Shown: positions 35,782 through 45,345 of the stretch, piece by piece | How the letters are laid out: the number at the start of each line of letters is the position of its first letter | Numbering within the stretch: position 1 is the first letter of the stretch | DNA from: Serripes groenlandicus | Lineage: Eukaryota; Mollusca; Bivalvia; Cardiida; Cardiidae | Length of the DNA: 64,000 nt | NCBI GenBank assembly: GCA_031761405.1 | Contig: JASEVX010000013.1 | Coordinates: 40,438,601 to 40,502,600, forward strand | Reading direction: 5' to 3' | Position numbers and translations under genes: made by a program | Notes under the pieces: generated by a model | What the model was told of the DNA's origin: nothing | Database searches by the model: none | What the model saw: the letters and a program-made list of their open reading frames with translations, nothing else

Positions 35782-38379
35782 ATATAGAGTGGAAATGGAG
35801 GGAGAAAGGGATCGGTTTTCGAAGTTTAGCTCTGTTCGAAGATTTTTCTCTTTATAAAGATTTGTCGCTCCACAAAGATTTACCCTTTTAGTACTCGAAG
35901 ATTCGCCTTAAGCGTGACTGATCATGCGACTGATCATGGGAACAGATCAATGCTACCGACCTGGTGGCGTACGGGATAAACGAGCATAATCCGAGACGGG
36001 TGGTGATCGAGATGGAATTGTTAAAGATGGGCCCATTCAATAGGCGCTGTTACCGATAAAAACAAGGGAGAAGACTGACGCTAGTTAACAACTAAAAGTA
36101 ATGCGGTTATTACAGCCCTTTAAAAACTAATAAGAATACATACGCTTTCAGTATGTCCGTCTACACACTGTTACTATCATAATATGTCAACCACTCTAAG
36201 CGTCTCACTATCAACACTTATAGTTTGATCGTGACGCTGTATATCAAGACCTTGTTAACTTTATTATAAAAATTGGATGAAAGGCATCAATTTATTATAT
36301 ATTATAAATCATTTTTTCTAAATGACTTCATCACTGACTTTTTACATATGTTAAACAAACGTCCTCTTTGATTTCTTAATGAATAAAAACTGCTGTGAAC
36401 ACATAAAAAGTCAATGGCAATGATAAGGAAATCTATATAAAAAAAATATAAAAAAAAGCCAGCGTCCGCAGTAGTTATGCTCAAAAGTTAAACAAAAACC
36501 TTCAAGTTTTTTATCGCATGGACACTGCAATTCATTTTCAAAGAATTTAACAGTTCCAACAGAACACATGTAGTCAATTTTATTCAACTATTCAGGATTA
36601 TATTTATAAATATTTTTCTAAACACGGATACCGTACTAGTCAAAATGAAGTTCATGTAAATCCGTTTTCATCTATGATACTGTTATTATATTCACGCAAT
36701 CTGATCTCTATTTGATAAAATATTCCAGTTTCAATAAGCACAGCATCATTAAGAGGGATGTTCCATCTCTACAAAAGGATAAGCAGACTCCATGGTGTTT
36801 AAATGATGAAGGAAAAAGTGTTACATTGCTTATAATTGGATTCACCCTGATCAGGTCACTCACCTTTTTAGTCGGTGACACAACATCCGACCTTAAAACG
36901 TTTATTTAGGGCGTATAATTGATTTTAATCTGGCTAGTGTCTGTGCCACGTATTCGGTTAGTGTCCCGATACCCGACCTTAAACATTGAGCCATATCCTT
37001 TCTATCTAAAGATGTGAGGTGCTTTTAACATTGTAACCACTTTATCCTTCTGTCATGGCATGGTTGATGTAATATAGTTTTATATATTGATTCATAAATG
37101 TAAAGCCATTTAAACCGTCCTATTCGCGATATAACTGCTGCTTCAAAATTGGTAAAACTTATTCCTTTAATACAATATTTTAAAAAAGTCGTCTGCTTTA
37201 TTACTGCAAATTGAAAATAATTTACCCTTTTCCCGCCTGTAGATGTATTGTATACGTATGAAGCAGATGACTTTAAAAATCATTATGATAAAAGGAGTAT
37301 ACCATGGTTTAACTTTCATTTTTCGAGTTACGGTTTTTGCTTTCCTGTTTTAAAGACGTCTGCTACAATCTAACGGGTGGTTTAGCGAATGAGAAACTTA
37401 ATAATTTATAATTATATAGTTGATGACCTATATTCATCTTAATGATGATACATATTCACGAATTAATGTCTTTACAATACTAGACTGTGTTCAAATTTTA
37501 CTCACGTTCGCAAAGCCAAAAGTTTATATAAAATGCCTACTATTTCTCCAAACATGTTAAAACTTGTTTAGAACTGGTGATTGTGAGTTATTATCTAAAT
37601 TGACAATATGAGTTATACATGCGAAATAAGTAACTTTGTCTGGGGTTACTAGTCAAAGAACTTAAATATTCTAATGAGAATTTAAAGTCTGAAGTGTCTC
37701 AAAATTGATACAAATTGTAAACTATCAAAAACAGCTACTTGATTTGCAAGTTGCAAAATATATATCTCTTTGTGAAAGTCTGGACTTTATATCTACTCAA
37801 GTGAAGATGACAAATACTGTTAGGAAAGCTGGAGTCTTCCCTAAAAACAACAACGAAAAGGAAGGGTCTGTTTCAGAGTAGTTGCACAGAAGCAAAACGC
37901 GATAGAAACATTTTTGAAGCTATATTTGATGTGGAAAACCTAATGCGTTATACACATAGTTTAATGAGGTAGCCTTATTTTTTATATATAAAAAAATAAC
38001 AGATATTTAATTTTATTTTTAATTTCTTAAGATAGAGATAAAAAACGTCAAGTACAACAAATACCGTCAAACATTCTAATATGCATAGAAAATAAACCTA
38101 TGAATAACTGAAAGTGTTATACACATAGTTTAATGAGGTAGCCTTATTTTATTTTATTTTATATATAGAAATAATAACAAAATATCATGTACATGTATAC
38201 CCTTTTTGATTCATAATATCTAAACATAAAGATGAAAACATGAATTACAAAAATACTGTCAAACATTCCTTTATGTATTTCGGGTAATTTGCTCTTTTCG
38301 GAGATTTTGTTGGAGGGAAAAAATGACCGCTTTTTGGGTAATTTGCTCTTTTCGTAGATTTTGCTGGAGGTAGAAAATG

Positions 38380-38530
38380 ACCGGTTTTCGGAGATTTTGC
38401 TCTTTATGAAGATTTGTCGCTCCACGAAGATTTACCCTTTTCGTATTCGAAAATTCGTCTTAAGCGTGATTGATCATGTGACTGATCATGGGGAAAGATC
38501 AATGCTACTGACCTGGTGGCGTACGGGATC
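38380..38530 (+). repeat. Internal second copy of the giant element's terminal sequence
   Basis: Matches 35,814-35,975 just inside the left end: 'gatttgtcgctccac.aagattt', 'gatcatg.gactgatcatgg', 'cctggtggcgtacggga'. It lies at the inner edge of the left-arm-specific interval of about 1.16 kb, suggesting a nested partial copy or an aborted rearrangement. Confidence 0.7.
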
Positions 38531-39864
38531 GTGGACTGACTCATTGTTAAAGAAACCGGTTTATCAAGTTCTATCATATAAGAAAACTTTCGATAAAGTA
38601 GGCGGGCGGTAAGGTACCGCCTCTATATTCTTATAATAAAATGATGATTGAAGTCACCATGCCATAGGCTGATGAAGGTAAAGGAGATAAGCTTAGGTTA
38701 GTGCATATAAATTATGTGTAAGCTGGTTAAACCTTTCCCACATTTAGACGTTTTTTTAACACATCCGAAACAACTTTCAAAAACGTTGCAGCAAAAGGAG
38801 AAATTTCCCAAATGTTTTCTAAGTCATCTGTCGTAAATCGAGACTTTCCAGAGTTACTCGGCCCTGGCAAAGGAGAGAAAAAACCATAATGTTGATGTTG
38901 TTTTATTTTGGTTTTCTTTTTCAAACGAAGAACATATACATAATCATTTTCCAATTAAATATGAATAGTTTCGTATACCTATAATTTGCGCTGTAGACGC
39001 CGTTTCTAACTGAATTACGCTCTCCATGTCTGCAATATGTATGCGAAAGTATTGATATGCGTACCCTTTTAAACTAAACAAAACAACAACAACAACGCTA
39101 TTTTTCGGTTTGGGGCTCTATGTAATAAAGACTAGTATTGAGTTTAAATATTATATTTTATTATTTTAAAACCCTTATACAAAATACAATAGCAAATTCA
39201 TACATAATTATATAAAAACAGCATACATGTTTTGTTTAAACACAGTGCAAATACATATATTTGACAAATATATTCATATAATCAGCACATATAAAATACC
39301 TAAGAGAATCTGTCTTCAAGATGTATTAATATTAATGTCATATTAATCATTTGATTTGTTCATGTCTCTGTTTTCATGCCAGTCTCTCTATTAAAATCCA
39401 CAACAACGAGCGTATATTCCATCCCATACCACTTTTCTATAACACCTTCTTCGTTTATTTCGTGTATAATGTAATCCCAATAAAGTTGCCATTTTTTATC
39501 AGTATCAAGTAAATTGTTTGTGTCTATTAAGTTTTATTATAAAGTGCCGATTCCTCAGTTTTGACGCATTACAAAGGTTGGATGATGTTGTTGTAATCAC
39601 ACCTGGAACTTCGTCATTGCTATTGTTATGGGTTTTATATGGCGCCACACTGTTTATAACACATTTAAACAGAGGAATTCAGTTATTAAATTTCATAAAT
39701 TCATCTGATAAAACAGCGTGATTTATATGCGTGTAAGAAAAATTCTTTACTATCTCGGGACAGTTTCTTCAAATAATAATATCGCCACTTCTTTTACGTT
39801 GTGTAAGACATTTCAACTGATGATACCGCCTGCCTTGATTACATAAGGGTTTTTGTCCATCTTA

Positions 39865-40381
39865 ATTGAGATAATAACTCACGTACGAGGCGATATTACG
39901 ATATTTCGTGATGCAGATGCAATTTGTCACCAAGTAAACTGTCTCACAGTGAAAGCACATGGATTGTCTGAACAGATAGCTCATGCATACCCATGGGCTG
40001 ATATTTAAATCTAAACGAATATCTAAAGGAACTAGAAATGTAGCTACAGTTGAAACCTGAGGAACGCCTTATACTATTGAAATGTATGGAGATTAATCGA
40101 GATTCCACGTCGTCTGTTTATTAGCAAAATGGGAATTTATTAGACCATTTTAATCCTTAAGAGGTCAAATTGGATCTCATCGTGATACGTCCGATCAAAG
40201 AGTCCGTTGGTTTCAGAATTGTTTAAACGAACTGGGTAAACGTAAAGATCTCCAGATCATTGCATTCCCTGAAAGAATTTGGTGTGGGATTGCTGCGGGA
40301 GACTGGAGAATATATTTGGACCTCATTTACAGTTTTTCATATTCTTTTAACAAACAAGTGATAATTGTATCTTACAATTAG
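39865..40381 (+). pseudogene. Macro-domain gene, left-arm copy, frameshifted
   Basis: Inverted counterpart of 43,703-44,218. The start codon is ATT instead of ATG. One extra base near the PWADI segment shifts the frame, and several stops follow. The core blocks survive: GDITIFRDADAICHQVN at about 39,890-39,945, DTSDQRVRWFQNCLNELGK at about 40,185-40,240, and CGIAAGDWRIYLDLI at about 40,290-40,335. It is more decayed than the right-arm copy, so the two arms have evolved separately since they were formed. Confidence 0.8.
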
Positions 40382-40934
40382 TGACGTGGAACAAAACTGA
40401 TCAACTTTAACAAAATTATCCAAAAATATGGAAAACCTCACAAATTGAAAGTTTTAATATTGAACAGATTTAAAAAAAAACTATGGCAAAAGGAGAGTAG
40501 TGCTGTCAGTGCCGCCAGAGCCAGAAGTGCCGATTGCAGTTATCAATGGTTGTACCTGAAATAAGTAAATCTGTATCTACAGCAGCCGACTTTTGAAAAC
40601 ATTGTGATAAAAGAAGAAAAAATCAATTTATCCTTTTACCATACCACAATGTTTTCAACTGAACTCATTAATAATACTTTCATCTTACAGAGATATTCCA
40701 TATATTTGCCTAGATTTGTTCAAAGTCGTCTGCTAAATAGTATGTGTATTTGGGAAGTGATTAAGTTGCGGGAAAAAATGGCAATTAACCGAAAAAAACA
40801 TGTGTTTCATGTCCCTTAACAACCTATACAAGTTCATAGCTTAGACTGTCGTACAACTAAGGACTTATTTTGTATTTGGATATTAAATTATTATTTCTGG
40901 GATTGTTCTTTTTTAACTGTTTAGCTTAAGTTGA

Positions 40935-41201
40935 TTGTTCCCAATACCATATGTGAACCTTTATTATCAAGTCTACAAAGTACAAAGTGGATTTGTGATA
41001 CCTTTGCCGGAGCCAATGTATGAACCTGTATCACCAAATACATCTAATGTTGAAGACGGCGTTACGCCATCTCAATCTCAGTCCACACTACCGACCAATG
41101 CCTTTATGTCAAATGCGTTACGTGAAGTAGATTACAATGCTTTTCCAGAATATATCTCATGTAACTTAGGAGGTGTTCATGGCATATTTACTTCAACTTG
41201 A
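40935..41201 (+). other. Open frame of 88 codons crossing the palindrome arm/spacer boundary
   Basis: The first 18-19 codons lie in the left arm and are mirrored at 43,205-43,260, where the right copy has a stop. The rest lies only in the spacer. The frame has a Pro/Ser-rich centre (EPMYEPVSPNTSNVEDGVTP). No family is recognised. It may be chance or the remnant of an element gene truncated where the palindrome was formed. Confidence 0.25.
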
Positions 41202-43204
41202 TTAAAAACTTTGCAGAAACCTTTGATAAAGACGTTATTATCGTGAAGTACAAAGGGACGTAATCGATGTGTTTTATTTGTTGTTGAGAACACAAAATTG
41301 AGAAAGACTGTCTGCTAACCAAATATCGTCTACACTAGGGGAAGTGTTAATAAAGGACGAATAAACATTACAATTTCCTAAAGTTTTAATTATATACTTT
41401 AACTTAAACATTCCTTTATAATCTTTACCAATTCATTCCAATATATAGCATTCGATCACTTTCTACCTATATTATAAACTTTATATTGAAGAAAGGAACT
41501 TTAACTGTTTCAGGTATTGATTGATTGATTGGGGTTTTATGCTTTTTCTACAGTTGTTTTGGTTATACCACAATGTCGATACACATACATATATTTGAAC
41601 AGTGAAGCTGAAGATTATTGAATAAATATATAGACTGGTCTTACTCTACACTCTTCAGAAATCTTTCCTGGTTAGAAACTTTGTTGGTTTTTATGTTCTT
41701 AAAAGTAAATTGGTCCAAACATTGTATAAAGGTTTTCATGAGATAATCAGCAGAAAGTGAAGACAAAGATCAGAGTGTATTAATGCACACACTGATATCT
41801 TGGTCTACATTTTTTTAATTCTTAGCTTATTACAACAGTTAAAAAGTGTAAAGTAATGTTTTAAGTTGTAATATAAGGAAAAAATGCAAATCGTTCAGAT
41901 CAAGATTAGACTGTGTAGGTGTACGGGCTTCTCATGATCTACACTTTTTGCTGAAATGAGTCTATCCACTTATGGTTTTAAATAGTGTTTGTGACATTGT
42001 GTTAACCTTTTTTAGTTGTTTCATGTTAAACTACTAAGTACAATTGACTATTGCAAGTCAGTCGAGTTTTTCACATATCCTGAGTTAAAATGTTGTATAA
42101 ATTAACATATATCACTTGCTTAATTATATCTCATGGTTTTACAATGTTGTGTATCCATATCTCATGATTTTACTTTGTTTTATGTATCACTTGTAAATCC
42201 ATCTCATGCAAGACAGTGTTGTTTTTTCACATATCACTGGTATATGCAGGGTTAAAAAGTTTTATATATCTATTATCTATAGTATGTGTTTATATTTTTT
42301 TATATATATATTACTTGTATATCCATAAATGTAACATTGTAGAAATAACATCTACCTGAAGACTACAAATATACTATTTTGAGAAAGAATCGTTAACACA
42401 AGTTGATTCTTTCAAACACAATATTGAAGGTAATTCTTTAGAAATGCCAACTGTAATATGATTGCATGGTTAACATAATGGTAGATAAACTATAAACTCT
42501 TATTTTTTAACTACTAAAGCAAAAACATATTATTGTTGGTTCTACTTTTGAAGACTAATTGGACAAATTATTATAGCAGTTACCTCCCTTATAACTTTGT
42601 ACATGCTTTTCACTTCTTTCATGAGTACATACATTCATAATGATTCACAGAGTTGCGAAGAAATTAACATTATAACTACCGCCTCACATTTTTATATAAC
42701 ATTTTACAGGGTTGTGAAGAAATCCACATTATTATCATTATCTCATAGCATGTTATTATATTACTACGTCATGAAATTTTTTATGTAACATTTTTATAAG
42801 GTATGAAGAAATTCAAATTCGTATAACTATTACCTTCTTATGTTTTTAATAACTTCGTGACTATTATTTGTAAAACAGGTTTTACACCCATTACTTGACT
42901 TGACATTGACTGTTACAGTCGACTTGATACTATTTCAATAAAAGGTGGAATTGCTCCAAACGAACAATTGCATATTGTATTGTAATTTTCCCAACACTTT
43001 GACAATGTAATAAAGCAGCCAACCTGCACTTCAGAGTGTTAAGCAGGCAACCATTTGAAATGTCATGTGAAATAATCGGTCTAAAGCTGTCATAGAAAAT
43101 GTTTGATTATTGTTTAAAATACAAATTAAAATATTTGTAAAACAATTTTAATTGAACACAAATTCATAAAATACTCGCAGGAGATAGTTTTGCTTTTTCT
43201 TTTT
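41202..43204. other. Rest of the palindrome spacer, no gene recognised
   Basis: AT-rich. It contains degenerate short tandem repeats: 'tatatcact.g.tatatc..tctcatg' type units at about 42,090-42,330, and about 110-bp units with 'gttgtgaagaaat..acatta' at about 42,590-42,840. A 'ggttttatgc' stretch at about 41,530 resembles a SINE tail. Confidence 0.5.
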
Positions 43205-43702
43205 CCACTTTGTACTTTGTGGACTTAATAATAAAGGTTCACATATGGTATTGGAATGAACGTTTGAAAAATGAATTGAAACAGCTAACAATCAACTAAA
43301 GGTAAACAGTTGAAAAATAACAATTCCAGAAATAATGAATGGAAAATATCTGTAAGATGAAAGTATTATTTTTGAGTTCAGTTGAAAACATTGTGGTAAA
43401 TGGAGAAATTGACATTTTCTTCTTTTATCACAATGTTTTCAAAAGTCGGCTGCTGTAGATACATATTTACTTATTTCAGGTACAACCATTGATAACTGCA
43501 ATCGGCACTTCTGGCTCTGGCGGCACTGACAGCACTCTCTCCTTTTGCCATAGTTTTTCAAATCTTTTTAGTACTAAAACTTTCAATTTTTGAAGTTTTC
43601 CATATTTTTGTCTAATTTTGTTAAAGTTGTTCAGTTTTTGTTCCACATCAAGTCAGCTTGTTTCTTAATGTTGTTAAAGTTGATCAGTTTTGTTCCACGT
43701 CA

Positions 43703-44218
43703 CTAATTGTAAGATACAATTATCACTTGTTTGTTAAAAGAATATGAAAGACTGTAAATGAGGTCCAAATATATTCTCCAGTCTCCCGCAGCCATCCCAC
43801 ACCCATTTATTTCAGGGAATACAATGGTCTGAAGATATTTACGTTTACCCAGTTCGTTTAAACAATTCTTAAACCAACGGACTCTTTGATCGGACGTATC
43901 ACGAGAAGATCCAATTTGACCTCTTAAGGATTGAAATGGTCTACTAAATTCCCATTGAGCTAATAAACTGACGACGTGGAATCTCGATTGATCTCCATAA
44001 ATTTCAATAGTATATGGCGTTCCTCTGGTTTCAACTGTAGCTAAATTCCTAGTTCCTATAGATATTCGTTTAAATTAAATATTAGCCCATGGGTATGCAT
44101 AAGCTATCTTCTTAGACAATCCATGTGCTTTCACAGTGAGACAGTTTACTTGGTGACAAATTGCATCTGCATCACGAAATATCGTAATATCGCCTTGTAC
44201 GTGAGTTATCATCTCCAT
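43703..44218 (-). pseudogene. Macro-domain (ADP-ribose-binding type) gene, right-arm copy, one internal stop
   Basis: A 516-nt frame (171 codons plus stop) starting ATGGAGATGATAACTCAC. The N-terminal part reads GDITIFRDADAICHQVNCLT, then KAHGLS and YAYPWA. This is the macro-domain opening (GDI, (D)AI.H..N), which binds ADP-ribose. Near the C-terminus it has GCGMAAGDWRIYLDLI, close to the 'GCGLAGGDW' signature of small stand-alone macro proteins found in cellular and large DNA-virus genomes. One TAA, where a Tyr is expected after PWANI, breaks the frame; the remainder is open and of family length (150-170 residues). The left arm holds the second copy at 39,865-40,381. It could be captured host sequence or an element gene; the sequence does not decide. 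Confidence 0.8.
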
Positions 44219-44679
44219 TTCATAAGTCCTTAAGATGGAAAAAAAACTTATGTAATCCAGTCGGTATCATCAGTTGAAATGTCTTACACAACGTAAAAGA
44301 AGTGGCGATATTATATTTTGAAGAAACTATCCCGAGATAGTAAAGAATGAAGAAAATAAGATTGTATATATAATTTGACGCTAAAAAACAAAAAATATCA
44401 TCAAAGATAAATGATTCGCAGGTGTTTTTTTCTTACACGCATATAAATCACGCTGTTTTATCAGATGAATTTATGAAATTTAATAACTGAATTCCTCTGT
44501 TTAAATGGGTTATAAACAGTGTGGCGCCATATAAAACCCATAACAATTGCAATGACGAAGTACAGGTGTGATTAAAACAACATCATCCATCCTTTGTAAT
44601 GCGTCAAAACTGAGGAATCGGCACTTAATAATATAACTTAAAAGACACAAACAATTTACTTGATACTGCTAAAAAATGG

Positions 44680-45345
44680 CAATTTTATTGGGATTACATT
44701 ATACACGAAATAAACGAAGAAGGTGTTATAGAAAAGTGGTATGGGATGGAATATACGCTCGTTGTTGTGGACTATTATCTTCATCAAAAACGACTTGATA
44801 CTTAAAAAAAATGGTCGAAACAAATGCGTCAGGATAAGTACTCACTGGCTGCAGCAGGACTTATTATAAACTGGAAGGAGATTTATGCGATGGCTTCTCA
44901 TGCGGTGTGAAAATATCGCAGTGGGATCCTACCGACGATGCTCTTAGTGAACACATAAAATGGTATAAAAACTGACCTTTTTTACAAATTACTGCAAATG
45001 GTGTTAAACAACAAGACGAACAACAAACGTCGCTTAAATTAATACCATACATTGAGCAACTGTGTGAACGAGACTTTAAATCACTTTGGTAATGATGGAT
45101 ACACGATATATTTCGTTATTGGACTCTTATTTCGACTTCATATATGCAGAGGAAATCAAAAGTGCCTTACACGACGTGTGCAGAAAAAAGGGGGGTTGAT
45201 GTACCATTAATTGTTTATACCAACTCGATCACACGTGTTTATTAACGACACAAGAATAATTACAACTTTATTGGGATTACATTATACACGAAATAAACGA
45301 AGAAGCTGTTATAGAAAAGTGGTATGGGATGGTATATACGATGTA
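44680..45345 (+). repeat. Insert flanked by a direct duplication of about 75 bp
   Basis: The stretch encoding YWDYIIHEINEEGVIEKWYG occurs at about 44,680-44,765 and again at about 45,268-45,345, with the BIR remnant between. The left arm has this stretch once (about 39,380-39,470, opposite strand), and there it runs straight into the following arm sequence. Either the right arm gained the interval or the left lost it by recombination between the two short copies. I do not recognise the HEINEEGVIEKWYG segment. Confidence 0.65.
44833..45092 (+). pseudogene. BIR-domain (IAP-type) remnant in a right-arm-specific insert
   Basis: The frame starts DKYSLAAAG. After a one-base loss it continues YYKLEGD, then FSCGVKISQWDPTDDALSEH and KWYKN. 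This is the baculoviral-IAP-repeat order: 'LA.AG.YY..', 'GD....F.CG', 'W....D...EH.KW'. The retained zinc ligands are Cys at 44,901 and His at 44,952. The first ligand Cys reads Gly (44,892), and the last falls on TGA (44,973). Beyond it the frame runs openly to about 45,090. BIR proteins bind caspases or other partners and block cell death, and the family is greatly expanded in bivalves. A short open frame (MDTRYISLLD...) follows at about 45,095, with no known family. The domain is non-functional as read. Confidence 0.7.

Larger units (their letters stand above)
35786..40990 (+). repeat. Left arm of the giant palindrome
   Basis: Pairs with 43,205-48,337 in reverse orientation. Matching landmarks are 36,152-36,220 with about 47,965-48,030, 38,540-38,620 with 46,156-46,248, 39,000-39,100 with 45,650-45,740, and 39,865-40,381 with 43,703-44,218. 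The arms differ by scattered substitutions and large indels, so this is not an assembly mirror image. This arm alone contains about 37,370-38,530, which includes a 168-bp direct duplication (about 37,951 and 38,120) and a second copy of the element's own terminal sequence. Confidence 0.85.
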
